Shown here piece by piece: positions 17,095 through 27,003 of a stretch of DNA of 64,000 nucleotides. The notes beneath the pieces are model-generated. The model had not been told where the DNA came from. It did not search any database and saw only the letters and a list, made by a program, of their open reading frames with translations. The stretch is from an uncultured Ruminococcus sp. (GTDB lineage: Bacteria; Bacillota; Clostridia; Oscillospirales; Ruminococcaceae). The stretch lies in NCBI GenBank assembly GCA_902787825.1, contig CADAHS010000009.1:36659-100658 (forward strand), given 5' to 3'. How positions within the stretch are numbered: the first letter of the stretch is position 1; every line of letters begins with the position of its first letter. The position numbers and the translations under genes are program-made.

Positions 17095-19062
17095 ATGGAT
17101 CATTTTGAACTTGTCAGCGATTACAAGCTCGCCGGGGATCAGCAGGAGGCGGTAGACGCTCTTGTAGAAGGTCTTAGAAGCGGAATGAAGGAGCAGACGC
17201 TGATGGGTGTTACAGGCTCTGGAAAGACCTTCACGATGGCTAATGTTATTGCGAAGATGAACAAGCCTACACTTGTGTTTGCACACAACAAGATACTTGC
17301 TGCACAGCTTTGCTCGGAGTTCAAGGAGTTCTTTCCGAACAATGCGGTGGAATACTTTGTGTCTTATTACGACTATTACCAGCCTGAGGCATATGTTCCC
17401 AGCAAGGACGTTTATATTGAAAAGGACTCGGACGTGAACGAGGATATTGACAGGCTGCGTCACTCGGCGACTGCTGCGATAGCTGAACGGCGTGATGTTA
17501 TCATTGTTGCCAGTGTTTCGTGCATATACTCGATGGGTGACCCGGAGGAATATAAGTCGATGATGGTTTCTGTGCGCAAGGGTCAGGAAAAGTCGAGAGA
17601 ACAGCTTATTGCGGAGCTTGTCGGGATACAGTATGAAAGAAATGATATAAACTTTACCAGAACTAAATTCAGAGTGCGCGGCGACACGGTCGAGATAATG
17701 CCGGCGAACTCCACGGACAAGGCTGTCAGAATAGAGTTCTTCGGTGACGAGATAGACAGGATAAGCGAGATAAACGTAGTAACGGGTGAGCTTCTGGGAA
17801 GCTATCTTCACTATATCATTTTTCCTGCGAGCCATTACATTGTCGGACGTGACAAGATGCGTGAGGCGATAGAGGAACTAAAGCAGGAACTTGATGAGAG
17901 GGTGAAATACTTTAAGGACAATGAGATGTTCATTGAAGCGGAGAGGATAGCTCAAAGGACTAACTACGACATAGAGATGCTTGAGGAGATCGGCTTTTGC
18001 AGCGGTATCGAAAACTATTCCCGTGTGCTTGAACGCAGACCTGCTGGTGTTGCGCCGTTCACTCTGCTTGACTATCTTCCGGACGATTTTCTGATGTTTG
18101 TGGACGAGTCGCACGTTTCGCTTCCGCAGATAAGGGGAATGTACGCAGGCGACAGGCAGAGAAAGCAGACACTTGTGGATTACGGCTTTCGTCTGCCATC
18201 AGCGCTTGACAACAGACCGCTGACGTTTGATGAGTTCTACGAGCGAATCGGGCAGGCGATCTTTGTTTCTGCGACCCCGGGACCATTTGAGAAGGAAAAG
18301 TCTGCACAGATAGTTGAACAGATAATCAGACCGACAGGACTGCTCGATCCGGAGGTCATCGTCAAGCCCAGCGAGGGTCAGATAGAGGACCTTATGAGTG
18401 AGATAAACAAGCGTATCGAAAGAAACGAGAGAGTGCTTGTGACGACGCTGACAAAGAAAATGGCAGAGGATCTCACGACATATCTCAAGGGCTTTGACAT
18501 AAAGGTAAGATATATGCACAGCGAGATCGACACGATCGAGAGAATGGAGATAATCAGGGATCTCAGACTTGGTGAGTTCGATGTGCTGGTCGGTATCAAC
18601 CTTCTGCGTGAGGGACTTGATCTGCCGGAGGTATCGCTGGTGGCGATACTTGATGCTGATAAGGAGGGCTTTCTGCGTTCGGAATCCTCACTTATCCAGA
18701 CCATAGGCAGGGCTGCAAGAAACGCAGGCGGACAGGTCATAATGTATGCAGACACAGTTACACGTTCTATGGAGGCAGCGATCAGCGAGACTCTCCGCCG
18801 CCGTGAGCTTCAGATGAAGTTCAACGAGCAGCACGGTATAGTTCCCAAAACTATCGTCAAGGATATTCGTGATGTTATTGAGATATCCAGCAAGGAAGAT
18901 GTTGAATACAAGACCCAGCAGAAACTCAAAATGTCCAAGCAGGAGAGGCTGTCGCTTATCGAAAAGCTGACCAAGCAGATGAAGGAAGCGGCAAAGCTGC
19001 TTGACTTTGAACACGCTGCATTTTTGCGTGACAAGATAAAAGAGCTTCGTGGGGAAGACTGA
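17095..19062 (+). CDS. uvrB: Excinuclease ABC subunit B
   Basis: UvrB verifies damage and, with UvrA and UvrC, carries out nucleotide excision repair. The protein starts [11 protein letters not shown] at 17095 behind AGGAGAAGG. An ATG at 17023 lies at the transcription start and is not used. Helicase motifs are present: [10 protein letters not shown] (Walker A), the beta-hairpin [47 protein letters not shown], and a C-terminal UVR motif (about the last 40 residues) for UvrC contact. The length of 655 residues is normal. It is cotranscribed with uvrA 32 bases downstream. Confidence 0.98.
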   Translation: MDHFELVSDYKLAGDQQEAVDALVEGLRSGMKEQTLMGVTGSGKTFTMANVIAKMNKPTLVFAHNKILAAQLCSEFKEFFPNNAVEYFVSYYDYYQPEAYVPSKDVYIEKDSDVNEDIDRLRHSATAAIAERRDVIIVASVSCIYSMGDPEEYKSMMVSVRKGQEKSREQLIAELVGIQYERNDINFTRTKFRVRGDTVEIMPANSTDKAVRIEFFGDEIDRISEINVVTGELLGSYLHYIIFPASHYIVGRDKMREAIEELKQELDERVKYFKDNEMFIEAERIAQRTNYDIEMLEEIGFCSGIENYSRVLERRPAGVAPFTLLDYLPDDFLMFVDESHVSLPQIRGMYAGDRQRKQTLVDYGFRLPSALDNRPLTFDEFYERIGQAIFVSATPGPFEKEKSAQIVEQIIRPTGLLDPEVIVKPSEGQIEDLMSEINKRIERNERVLVTTLTKKMAEDLTTYLKGFDIKVRYMHSEIDTIERMEIIRDLRLGEFDVLVGINLLREGLDLPEVSLVAILDADKEGFLRSESSLIQTIGRAARNAGGQVIMYADTVTRSMEAAISETLRRRELQMKFNEQHGIVPKTIVKDIRDVIEISSKEDVEYKTQQKLKMSKQERLSLIEKLTKQMKEAAKLLDFEHAAFLRDKIKELRGED

Positions 19063-19094
19063 GAAGACCAAACAGATCGGACAGGAAGGTTAAT

Positions 19095-21926
19095 ATGGCA
19101 AGAAACGAAATAGTTATCAAAGGTGCAAGGGAGCACAATCTTAAAAATGTAGACGTTACTATCCCAAGAGATAAGCTTGTTGTTATGACAGGACTTTCAG
19201 GCTCGGGAAAGTCATCTCTTGCATTTGATACGATATATGCTGACGGACAGAGGAGATATGTTGAATCGCTTTCATCGTATGCGAGAATGTTTCTGGGACA
19301 GATGGACAAGCCTGATGTGGATACGATAGAGGGGCTTTCGCCTGCGATCTCTATTGATCAGAAAACGACCTCGAAAAATCCACGTTCGACAGTCGGTACG
19401 GTCACGGAGATATATGACTATCTGCGTCTGTTGTATGCAAGGATAGGCGTTCCGCACTGCCCTGTATGCGGCAGGGAGATAAAGCACCAGACTATCGACC
19501 AGATAGTGGACAAAATAATGTCGCTGGAGCCGGGAACGAAGATACAGGTACTTGCACCGATCGTCAGAGGCAGAAAGGGTGAACACACCAAGGAGCTTGA
19601 AAGGTGCATGAAGTCAGGCTTTGTAAGGGCGAGGGTGGACGGTATCACATACGATCTGTCTGAGGAGATAAAGATAGACAAGAACAAAAAGCACAACATA
19701 GAGATCATTGTTGACAGACTGGTGATAAAGGATTCTATCAAGTCAAGACTGACAGACAGCCTTGAAACGGTGTCGTCGATGACCGGCGGAACGGTCATTA
19801 TAGACGTTATCGGCGGTGGGGAGGAGATGTTCTCACAGAACTATGCCTGCCCCGAGCACGGAATTTCGATGGAGGATCTTACTCCGAGAATGTTCTCGTT
19901 CAACAACCCGTTCGGTGCCTGCCCCAAATGTACGGGTCTGGGCGTTTTCAAAAAAATCAATCCCGATCTTATAATCCCAAATAAAGAGCTTTCGATAAGG
20001 CAGGGCGCAATAAAAGCTTCGGGCTGGAACACACTTGATGATAAGTCCATTGCGATGATGTATTTTGAGGCTATATCAAAACAATATGACATATCTCTGG
20101 ATGTTCCTGTGAAGGATCTGCCGCAGGACGCAATAGATATTTTCCTTTATGGAACTCAGGGGCAGAAGCTGAAGCTTTCACGAGGCGGAAACTCTTTCTA
20201 CAACGCTTCGTATGAGGGGGCTTTCGAGGGTATTATCCCCAATCTTGAAAGGCGTTATAAGGAATCTGCAAGTGAGTATTCAAGAGCCGATATCGAAACA
20301 GTGATGACGGACGAACCCTGCCCTGAGTGTCACGGACAAAGACTAAAAAAGGAGAGCCTTTCGGTAACGGTCAGTGGGTTGAATATCCATGAGCTGACAC
20401 AGCTCTCGGTGATAAAGGCGCTCGAATTTTTTGAGAATATCGAGCTTACCAGCAGAGAAGCGCTTATTGGTGAAAGGATAATTAAGGAAATAAAGGACAG
20501 ACTTCGTTTTCTTTCATCGGTCGGTCTTGATTACCTTACTCTGTCCCGTTCAAGCGGTACGCTTTCGGGCGGAGAGAGCCAGCGTATCAGACTTGCGACA
20601 CAGATAGGCTCGTCGCTCGTCGGGGTGCTGTATATTCTTGACGAGCCGTCGATAGGTTTGCACCAAAGGGATAATTACAAGCTGATAAACACGCTCAAAC
20701 GTCTGCGTGATCTTGGCAACAGTGTTATCGTTGTAGAGCATGACGAGGATACAATGCGTGCGGCTGATTTTATCGTAGATGTCGGTGTAGGAGCAGGCGT
20801 TCACGGCGGTGAGATCGTTGCTGCGGGAACGGTCGAGGATATAATGAAATGCGAAAGATCCGTGACAGGACAGTATCTCAGCGGCAAAAAGAAAATTGCA
20901 ATTCCCGCAAAGCGCAGAAAGGGCAACGGAAAATTCCTTGAGGTGATCGGCGCACAGGAAAACAACCTTAAAAATATTGATGTGAAGATACCGCTGGGAA
21001 CATTCACCTGTGTTACTGGCGTTTCGGGCAGCGGAAAGTCCTCGCTGGTGAATGCGATAATTCAAAAGGAGCTTTCAGCAAAGCTCAACAGGGCAAGGAC
21101 TTACCCCGGAAAGTTTGAAAAGATGCTCGGTGTGGAGAATCTTGACAAGGCAATAGTTATCGACCAGTCGCCTATCGGCAGAACACCACGTTCAAACCCT
21201 GCGACTTACACGGGTGTTTTCAATGATATTCGTGAGCTTTACGCCAACACAAGCGATGCAAAAATGAAGGGTTACACCGCAGGCAGGTTTTCGTTCAACA
21301 CAAAGGGCGGTCGCTGCGAGGCGTGCGAGGGTGACGGAATAATCAAGATAGAGATGCACTTTCTGCCCGATGTTTATGTACCGTGCGAGGTGTGCAATGG
21401 TATGCGCTATAACCGTGAAACACTTGAGGTACGCTACAAGGGCAAGAATATTTACGATGTGCTTGAAATGACGATAGAGGAGGGCGTAGCCTTCTTTGAG
21501 AATATTCCAAAGATAAAGCGCAAGCTCGAAACGCTGTTTGAGGTCGGGCTCGGGTATGTTAAGATAGGTCAGCCTGCAACGACCCTTTCGGGCGGCGAGG
21601 CGCAGCGTGTCAAGCTTGCCTCAGAGCTTTCAAAGCGCAGCACGGGAAAGACTATATATATCCTTGACGAGCCGACAACCGGGCTGCACACCGCAGATGT
21701 CAGCAGGCTGCTTGAGGTGCTTGAAAAGCTCGTAGATGCAGGCAATACCGTGCTTGTTATCGAGCATAATCTTGATGTTGTAAAGACCGCAGACTATATC
21801 ATCGACCTCGGACCGGAGGGCGGCGACGGCGGCGGAAATATCGTATGTACAGGTACGCCCGAGCAGGTCGCAAAGTGCAAAAAGTCCTATACGGGACAGT
21901 TCCTTGCACCGATGCTGAAAAAGTAA
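19095..21926 (+). CDS. uvrA: Excinuclease ABC subunit A
   Basis: UvrA is the ATP-driven damage sensor of nucleotide excision repair. Two ABC modules are seen: Walker [13 protein letters not shown] near the N-terminus and [12 protein letters not shown] near residue 640, two signature motifs (LSGGESQR and LSGGEAQR), and paired [16 protein letters not shown] Walker B regions. Zinc-finger cysteines occur as [13 protein letters not shown]-type and [14 protein letters not shown]. The 943 residues are full length. GACAGGAAGG precedes the ATG, and the gene follows uvrB directly. Confidence 0.98.
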   Translation: MARNEIVIKGAREHNLKNVDVTIPRDKLVVMTGLSGSGKSSLAFDTIYADGQRRYVESLSSYARMFLGQMDKPDVDTIEGLSPAISIDQKTTSKNPRSTVGTVTEIYDYLRLLYARIGVPHCPVCGREIKHQTIDQIVDKIMSLEPGTKIQVLAPIVRGRKGEHTKELERCMKSGFVRARVDGITYDLSEEIKIDKNKKHNIEIIVDRLVIKDSIKSRLTDSLETVSSMTGGTVIIDVIGGGEEMFSQNYACPEHGISMEDLTPRMFSFNNPFGACPKCTGLGVFKKINPDLIIPNKELSIRQGAIKASGWNTLDDKSIAMMYFEAISKQYDISLDVPVKDLPQDAIDIFLYGTQGQKLKLSRGGNSFYNASYEGAFEGIIPNLERRYKESASEYSRADIETVMTDEPCPECHGQRLKKESLSVTVSGLNIHELTQLSVIKALEFFENIELTSREALIGERIIKEIKDRLRFLSSVGLDYLTLSRSSGTLSGGESQRIRLATQIGSSLVGVLYILDEPSIGLHQRDNYKLINTLKRLRDLGNSVIVVEHDEDTMRAADFIVDVGVGAGVHGGEIVAAGTVEDIMKCERSVTGQYLSGKKKIAIPAKRRKGNGKFLEVIGAQENNLKNIDVKIPLGTFTCVTGVSGSGKSSLVNAIIQKELSAKLNRARTYPGKFEKMLGVENLDKAIVIDQSPIGRTPRSNPATYTGVFNDIRELYANTSDAKMKGYTAGRFSFNTKGGRCEACEGDGIIKIEMHFLPDVYVPCEVCNGMRYNRETLEVRYKGKNIYDVLEMTIEEGVAFFENIPKIKRKLETLFEVGLGYVKIGQPATTLSGGEAQRVKLASELSKRSTGKTIYILDEPTTGLHTADVSRLLEVLEKLVDAGNTVLVIEHNLDVVKTADYIIDLGPEGGDGGGNIVCTGTPEQVAKCKKSYTGQFLAPMLKK

Positions 21927-21941
21927 AAAGGGGAGAGAGCT

Positions 21942-22574
21942 ATGGCTTTTGACTTTAAAAAGGAATTCAAAGAGCTTTATATGCCAAAGAACAAGCCTGT
22001 GATAGTTACAGTTCCAATGGCGAACTATATAGCTGTAAGGGGAAAGGGCGACCCCAATCAGTCTGACGGGGACTACCAGAGTGCTATATCAGTGCTTTAC
22101 GCAGTCGCATATACTCTGAAAATGAGCTATAAGAGCGACTATAAGATAGAGGGCTTTTTTGAGTACGTTGTTCCGCCGCTTGAGGGATTCTGGTGGCAGG
22201 ACGGTGTTGACGGAGTCGATTATTCCGACAAATCAGCGTTCAACTGGATCAGCGTTATACGCCTGCCCGATTTTGTTGCCCAAAAGGACTTCGACTGGGC
22301 GGTTCGGACAGCAGAGAAAAAGAAACAGCTTGACTGCTCGTCTGCCGAATTTTTCACGGTAGATGAAGGTCTTTGCGTGCAGATGCTTCACACAGGCTCG
22401 TACGATGATGAACCGCAGACAGTTGCGGTAATGGATAGCTATCTGAAGGAAAACAGCTATGCAAATGATCTGTCGCCGCAAAGGCTGCACCACGAGATAT
22501 ATCTGTCCGATGCGCGCAAAACTCCGCCTGAAAAGCTTAAAACGGTCATCAGGCACCCGATAAAAAAGCTGTAA
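21942..22574 (+). CDS. GyrI-like small-molecule-binding domain protein
   Basis: A stand-alone GyrI-like (SHS2/SRPBCC-type effector-binding) domain of 210 residues. It opens FDFKKEFKELYMPKNKPVIV, with MANYIAVRGKGDPN following; these are typical of the COG4832 family. Such domains bind or hydrolyse small lipophilic compounds in some members. No DNA-binding domain is attached. It lies 15 bases after uvrA with GGGGAGAGAG upstream, so it probably rides on the uvr transcript and may be damage-induced with it. Its ligand is unknown. Confidence 0.85.
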   Translation: MAFDFKKEFKELYMPKNKPVIVTVPMANYIAVRGKGDPNQSDGDYQSAISVLYAVAYTLKMSYKSDYKIEGFFEYVVPPLEGFWWQDGVDGVDYSDKSAFNWISVIRLPDFVAQKDFDWAVRTAEKKKQLDCSSAEFFTVDEGLCVQMLHTGSYDDEPQTVAVMDSYLKENSYANDLSPQRLHHEIYLSDARKTPPEKLKTVIRHPIKKL

Positions 22575-22580
22575 TACCCC

Positions 22581-22609
22581 CACCCCTGAAAGCATAAGCT
22601 TTAGGGGTG
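22581..22609 (+). promoter_or_regulatory. Hairpin covering the ribosome binding site of the S2P-like gene
   Basis: CACCCCT-G-AAAGC (22581-22593) pairs with GCTTT-AGGGGTG (22598-22609) around an ATAA loop. The right arm contains AGGGGTG, the likely ribosome binding site for the next gene, so folding would mask it. Confidence 0.6.
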
Positions 22610-22615
22610 ATACTT

Positions 22616-23176
22616 TTGTATGCTTTTGAGATCTCGGGAATAAAGGTCAAGGTCTGTTTTTCCTTCTTTGCGGTGGTGTGCCTTACCTGCCTGCTTGGTG
22701 CGGACTCGGGAAAAATGCTGATAATGCTTGCCTGCTGCGCCCTGCACGAGTGCGGACATCTTGCTGCTATGCTCCTTTGCAGCCGCAAGCCGACTGAGCT
22801 TACACTTTACGGCGGCGGCATAAAGCTTACCCCCTGCAAAAAGCTGAACTCGTTTGGCGGGGACGCATTTATCCTTGCAAGCGGCTGTGCCGTGAATTTT
22901 CTGCTTGCATTTGTCAGCTGCCTTCTGATCGGCAGACTGACGTTTTTTGCGCAGGTAAATCTGCTGCTTGGTGGGTTTAATCTTATCCCGACGGGCTTTC
23001 TTGACGGCGGCAGACTGATCGGTCTTATTTTTGGCGACAGCAAGGCAAGAATAATTAAAACAATATTTGCGATCCTTATAGCTTCGCTTGCAGCAACGGC
23101 GATCTTTTTTGGCGGTGTGAGCGTGTCGCTGCTGTGCGTGCTTGCATATATGTGCCTGAGCATTTTTGCTGCGTGA
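22616..23176 (+). CDS. Site-2 protease-like membrane metalloprotease (M50, SpoIVFB-like)
   Basis: A polytopic membrane protein with the M50 zinc motif HECGH (HExxH) in its second hydrophobic segment and NLIPTGFLDGG as the third-ligand motif. Such enzymes cleave membrane-bound regulators; SpoIVFB activates sigma-K in spore formers. I place the start at TTG 22616, eight bases after AGGGG. A GTG at 22607 overlaps that site. At 186 residues it is short, with about five hydrophobic segments and no PDZ or CBS domain. A hairpin masks the ribosome binding site. The substrate is unknown. Confidence 0.82.
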   Translation: MYAFEISGIKVKVCFSFFAVVCLTCLLGADSGKMLIMLACCALHECGHLAAMLLCSRKPTELTLYGGGIKLTPCKKLNSFGGDAFILASGCAVNFLLAFVSCLLIGRLTFFAQVNLLLGGFNLIPTGFLDGGRLIGLIFGDSKARIIKTIFAILIASLAATAIFFGGVSVSLLCVLAYMCLSIFAA

Positions 23177-23179
23177 AAG

Positions 23180-23208
23180 TTGACAATCCAGTCTGCGGCA
23201 GGTATAAT
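23180..23208 (+). promoter_or_regulatory. Promoter of the HD hydrolase gene
   Basis: TTGACA (23180-23185), 17 bases, TATAAT (23203-23208), perfect consensus. Confidence 0.93.
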
Positions 23209-23239
23209 ATTAGTGGAAAAGTGTTTTCGGAGGTATAAT

Positions 23240-23803
23240 ATGAATGTGCGTGAATACCTTGAAATATTACATACTGCTGAAAGGCTGAAAGACACGCCCC
23301 GTCACTGCACTACGTCGCAGGGCAGGGTCGAAAGTGTTGCCGAGCACAGCTGGAGAGCGGCGCTGATGGCGCTGCTGCTGCGTTCGGAATTTCCCAGGGC
23401 GGATATGGACAAGGTCGTTGATATGTGTCTGATACACGACCTCGGTGAGTGCTTTACGGGTGATATCCCAACGTTTGCTAAGACAAATGCTGACAGGGAT
23501 ACCGAAGATTCGCTGCTTGGACAATGGGTAAGTTCAATGCCTGCGGAGCTGTCGGGCAGGCTGTCTGCGCTGTATGCTGAAATGCAGGCGCAGAAAACGA
23601 TAGAATCCAGGATATATAGAGCGCTTGATAAACTTGAGGCTTTGATACAGCATAACGAGTCGCCTCTTGAAACGTGGTCGGAAAATGAATTTGAACTCAA
23701 CAAGACCTATGCGTTTGATACGGTCGAATTTTCACAATGGCTCGTTGAATTGAGAAAAGCTGTTTTGGAAGATACTTTGGAAAAAATAGATGACAGATCC
23801 TGA
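23240..23803 (+). CDS. HD domain hydrolase (YfbR-type deoxynucleotidase relative)
   Basis: An HD-superfamily phosphohydrolase. Metal-binding residues appear as H in AEHSWRAAL, the HD pair in CLIHDLGECFTGDIPTF, and a downstream Asp in ALDKLEALIQ. This pattern matches YfbR/YpgQ-like nucleotidases that act on deoxynucleoside monophosphates. The start at 23240 follows CGGAGG, and the upstream in-frame ATG is not used. A second, more typical YfbR gene lies at 30390, so the two probably differ in substrate. Confidence 0.87.
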   Translation: MNVREYLEILHTAERLKDTPRHCTTSQGRVESVAEHSWRAALMALLLRSEFPRADMDKVVDMCLIHDLGECFTGDIPTFAKTNADRDTEDSLLGQWVSSMPAELSGRLSALYAEMQAQKTIESRIYRALDKLEALIQHNESPLETWSENEFELNKTYAFDTVEFSQWLVELRKAVLEDTLEKIDDRS

Positions 23804-23835
23804 TTTTTCAGCATAATAATTAAGGAGGTCAGCTG

Positions 23836-25698
23836 ATGCAATCAATGAAAGAGCGTATCGAGAGGCTTTTGCTCAAAGTGCAGAAGCCGGCGAGATATAT
23901 CGGCGGAGAGGTCGGCAGTATTATAAAGGACAAATCAAAGGTCGATGTGCGCTTTGCGTTCTGCTTCCCGGATACATATGATGTTGGAATGTCACATCTG
24001 GGAATGAAGATACTCTACGGGCTGAAAAATCAGCGTGAGAACTGGTGGTGCGAGCGCTGCTTTATGCCGGAAACGGACTTTGAAGCTCTGCTTCGTGAGA
24101 ACAACATTCCGCTTTATGCCCTTGAAAGCCTTGATCCGCTCTCAGAGTTCGATTTTGTGGGCTTCACGCTGCAATACGAGCTTTCGTACAATAACGTGCT
24201 TGAAATGCTTGACCTTGCCGGAATACCCGTGCTTGCGGCAGAACGTGACGATTCGATGCCGATAGTGATCGGAGGCGGACCGTGCGTTTGCAACCCTGAG
24301 CCGCTGGCAGATTTTTTTGACATCTTCATCATCGGTGAGGGCGAGGAGGTCAACATTGAGCTGCTGGAGCTTTACGAAAATATGAAACATAATGGCTGCA
24401 CGAAGCTTGAGTTTCTCAAAGAAGCTGTCAAAATAGAGGGCATCTACGTTCCGCAGTTTTATGATGTGAGCTACAATGAGGACGGGACGGTAAAAGCCAT
24501 AACACCGAACATTGAAAATGCTCCTGCAAAGGTAAGAAAGCGTGTTATTGCTGACTTTGATAATGTTTATTACCCCGATGCTTTTGTTGTTCCGTTCACT
24601 CAGATCGTTCATGACAGGGCGGTCGTAGAGGTGCTGCGTGGGTGTATAAGAGGCTGCCGCTTCTGTCAGGCAGGATTTATTTACCGCCCGTTCAGGGAAA
24701 AAAGCATTGAAACGATAAAAAATGAAACAAAATGCCTTTGCGAGCAGACCGGCTATGAGGAGGTCTCGCTGTCATCGCTTTCGACAAGTGACCACACTAA
24801 GATCAATGAGCTGCTTTCAAGCCTTGTTGATTACACGGATGGTGAAAAGATTAACCTTGCACTGCCGTCGCTGAGAGTTGACACGTTCAGCGACGAGCTG
24901 CTTGAAAAGATCGCTTCGGTGCGCAAAAGCGGACTGACTTTTGCACCCGAAGCCGGTACTCAGAAGCTTCGTGATGTTATAAATAAAAATCTTACCGAGG
25001 ACGAGATACTTCGTACCTGTAAGACAGCTTTTGAGGGCGGATATGCAACGGTAAAGCTTTATTTTATGCTGGGTCTTCCGGAGGAGACTTTTGACGATGT
25101 TGCCGGTATTGCCGAGCTTGCGCAGAAGGTCGTTGATCTTTATTTTGAAGTTCCCAAGCAAATGCGTGGAAAGGGCTTGCAGGTGTCGATCTCAACGGCG
25201 ACCTTTGTTCCGAAGCCATTCACTCCGTTTGAATTTGAGCCGCAGGATACGCCGGAACAGATACTTGAAAAACAGGCTCACCTGTTAAGAAATGTGACAA
25301 GCAAGAAGATAAGGGTATCCACACATATGCAGAAAAACTCCATTCTTGAAGCGGTGCTCGCAAGGGGCGACCGCAGGCTTGGAAAGGTGATATATACAGC
25401 TTGGAAAAAAGGCTGCTACCTTGACGGATGGGACGAGCATTTCAAGTTCGACAAGTGGATGGAGGCATTTGAGGAGTGCGGTACAGACACGGCGTTTTAT
25501 GCTAACCGCAGACGCAGCTACGATGAGGTATTTCCGTGGTCGCACCTTGATTATCTTGTTTCTCACGAGTTCTTTGTGCGAGAGAACAAAAAGGCTCACG
25601 CAATTCAGACTACACGAAACTGCAAGGAGGGCTGCTCGGGCTGCGGAATAAAGAAAGAATACGGAGGGGTTTACTGTGGCGCAAAACATAACACCTAA
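23836..25698 (+). CDS. B12-binding/radical SAM protein, TIGR03960 type
   Basis: A 620-residue radical SAM protein. The N-terminal half has the B12-binding-like fold, with VVIGGGPCVCNPEPLADFFD and IGEGEE. The radical SAM cluster motif is CIRGCRFC (Cys near 272, 276 and 279). A Cys-rich C-terminus (CKEGCSGCGIKKEYGGVYCG) may hold another cluster. This family travels with a DUF2344 partner, as here, and often lies near rplU or other ribosomal genes; in this genome rplS follows. The reaction is not established. AAGGAGG precedes the ATG. Confidence 0.93.
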   Translation: MQSMKERIERLLLKVQKPARYIGGEVGSIIKDKSKVDVRFAFCFPDTYDVGMSHLGMKILYGLKNQRENWWCERCFMPETDFEALLRENNIPLYALESLDPLSEFDFVGFTLQYELSYNNVLEMLDLAGIPVLAAERDDSMPIVIGGGPCVCNPEPLADFFDIFIIGEGEEVNIELLELYENMKHNGCTKLEFLKEAVKIEGIYVPQFYDVSYNEDGTVKAITPNIENAPAKVRKRVIADFDNVYYPDAFVVPFTQIVHDRAVVEVLRGCIRGCRFCQAGFIYRPFREKSIETIKNETKCLCEQTGYEEVSLSSLSTSDHTKINELLSSLVDYTDGEKINLALPSLRVDTFSDELLEKIASVRKSGLTFAPEAGTQKLRDVINKNLTEDEILRTCKTAFEGGYATVKLYFMLGLPEETFDDVAGIAELAQKVVDLYFEVPKQMRGKGLQVSISTATFVPKPFTPFEFEPQDTPEQILEKQAHLLRNVTSKKIRVSTHMQKNSILEAVLARGDRRLGKVIYTAWKKGCYLDGWDEHFKFDKWMEAFEECGTDTAFYANRRRSYDEVFPWSHLDYLVSHEFFVRENKKAHAIQTTRNCKEGCSGCGIKKEYGGVYCGAKHNT

Positions 25699-26380
25699 GC
25701 TTTCAACGCTTCAGATAGAAAAGTTCGATTACAGAGCGGTCTATGCAAAGTGCGGCAGGGCAAGGTATATCTCTCATCTTGATTTTATGCGCAGTATGCA
25801 AAGGATAATCAAACGATCAAAACTGCCGGTGTGGCATACACAGGGCTTTAATCCGCACGTTTATCTTATGTTCCCTCTGGCACTTCCGCTGGGTACGGAC
25901 AGCAGAGTCGAGATAATGGATTTTGCGCTGACGCAGAAGCTTGACAACGAGACTGTCAGAAAACAGCTTGATGAAAAATGCCCCGAGGGGATAGAGATAA
26001 TAAGCGTTGCACAGCCGGTGCACAAGCATACAGACATTAAAAGCGCTGACTATGAGATACGTTTCACCTCCAACATCGGGGCGGGGGAGTGTATACGTCG
26101 CTTTGGTGAGTTTATGCAGCTTGAAAAGATCGAGATCGAAAAACGAACCAAGAAAAAGACGGTCAATCTTGTGGACATAAAGCCGTATATAAATGTGACG
26201 GAGATCAATGAACAGGACGGCTGGGTAGTGCTGAAGCTGTGCTTGCCGTGCGGAAATGATTTCAACCTCAATACAAATGTCGTTCTTGACGCTTTCTGTG
26301 AGCGTTACGGAATTGAGATCGAGCAGATTTGTACACAACGCACAAAAATCTTGCTAGGAAATGGCGAAAATTTTACGTAG
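25676..26380 (+). CDS. Radical SAM-associated protein, DUF2344/TIGR03936 type
   Basis: A 234-residue partner of the preceding radical SAM protein; the two are fused in some species. RARYISHLDFMR near the N-terminus and TQGFNPHVYLMFPLALPLG are typical family blocks. It begins with GTG at 25676 behind ACGGAGGGG and overlaps the upstream gene by 23 bases in another frame, so translation is coupled. The role is unknown; an RNA or translation-linked modification is a guess from neighbouring rplS only. Confidence 0.92.
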   Translation: MAQNITPKLSTLQIEKFDYRAVYAKCGRARYISHLDFMRSMQRIIKRSKLPVWHTQGFNPHVYLMFPLALPLGTDSRVEIMDFALTQKLDNETVRKQLDEKCPEGIEIISVAQPVHKHTDIKSADYEIRFTSNIGAGECIRRFGEFMQLEKIEIEKRTKKKTVNLVDIKPYINVTEINEQDGWVVLKLCLPCGNDFNLNTNVVLDAFCERYGIEIEQICTQRTKILLGNGENFT

Positions 26381-26387
26381 CGTGCTG

Positions 26388-26416
26388 TTGAATTGTGAAA
26401 GGAAATGTGGTATAAT
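26388..26416 (+). promoter_or_regulatory. rplS promoter
   Basis: TTGAAT (26388-26393), 17 bases ending TGG, TATAAT (26411-26416). Confidence 0.85.
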
Positions 26417-26423
26417 ATACAAG

Positions 26424-26570
26424 CATTTGATACCGTCTCGGCAGTTCTTCGGGATTGCGGTGACGAGAGTTAGTGCCTCCCGAAAGGGTGACATTAAAGC
26501 GGATAGTCCTCTGACTTTGCGAAAGCTGCTTTCGCCATAAAGTGTATGAATGTCTGAAAATTTAAGGAGG
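26424..26570 (+). promoter_or_regulatory. Structured rplS leader (possible L19 leader)
   Basis: The roughly 155-base leader between promoter and GTG has several stem-loops: CCC-GAAA-GGG near 26479-26488 and a perfect GCGAAAG/CTTTCGC stem (26519-26525 with 26529-26535). Many Firmicutes L19 operons carry an autoregulatory leader, and this position fits. I cannot match it to a known consensus by eye. Confidence 0.45.
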
Positions 26571-26578
26571 GATTTAAA

Positions 26579-26920
26579 GTGGACGCTTTAAAGCTTATTT
26601 CTGATCCAAGTCTGAAATCCGAGATGCCTGTTATCAACATTGGTGACACGGTAAAGGTACACGTTAAGATCGTTGAGGGTGACAAGTCCAGAATCCAGGT
26701 ATTTGAGGGCACAGTTATCGCTAAGAAGCACGGTGGCATCAGCGAGACATTCACAGTCCGCAGAGTTGCTCACGGCTGTGGTATCGAGAGAGTTTTCCCG
26801 GTACATTCACCTTCTGTTGACAAGGTAGAGATAGTTAGACGTGGTAAGGTACGTCGTGCTAAGCTGTACTATCTGCGTGACAGAGTTGGTAAGGCTGCTA
26901 AGGTCAAGGAAAATATCTGA
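26579..26920 (+). CDS. rplS: 50S ribosomal protein L19
   Basis: L19 sits at the 30S-50S interface. The conserved block [20 protein letters not shown] followed by RIQVFEG and [16 protein letters not shown] is diagnostic. The start is GTG at 26579 with AAGGAGG eight to nine bases upstream. The 113 residues are normal. It stands alone between a promoter with a structured leader and a terminator, not in the usual rpsP-rimM-trmD-rplS order. Confidence 0.98.
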   Translation: MDALKLISDPSLKSEMPVINIGDTVKVHVKIVEGDKSRIQVFEGTVIAKKHGGISETFTVRRVAHGCGIERVFPVHSPSVDKVEIVRRGKVRRAKLYYLRDRVGKAAKVKENI

Positions 26921-26933
26921 TCTCATCACAAAT

Positions 26934-26965
26934 AAAAGAGTCGCTTTTTGCGGCTCTTTTTGTTT
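26934..26965 (+). terminator. rplS terminator
   Basis: AAAAGAGTCGC (26934-26944) pairs with GCGGCTCTTTT (26950-26960) and runs into TTTTTGTTTT. Confidence 0.93.
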
Positions 26966-26974
26966 TATGTGCGC

Positions 26975-27003
26975 AAAAACAGCCTGCAAATGCAGGCTGT
27001 TTT
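26975..27003 (-). terminator. mscS terminator
   Basis: AAAACAGCCTGC (26975-26986) pairs with GCAGGCTGTTTT (26992-27003). On the minus strand the stem ends in TTTTGCG, directly behind the mscS stop. Confidence 0.85.

Noticed and set aside
26424-26570. Possible T-box ahead of rplS
   Set aside because: No T-box core sequence, specifier loop or antiterminator is visible, and the gene is not amino-acid related.
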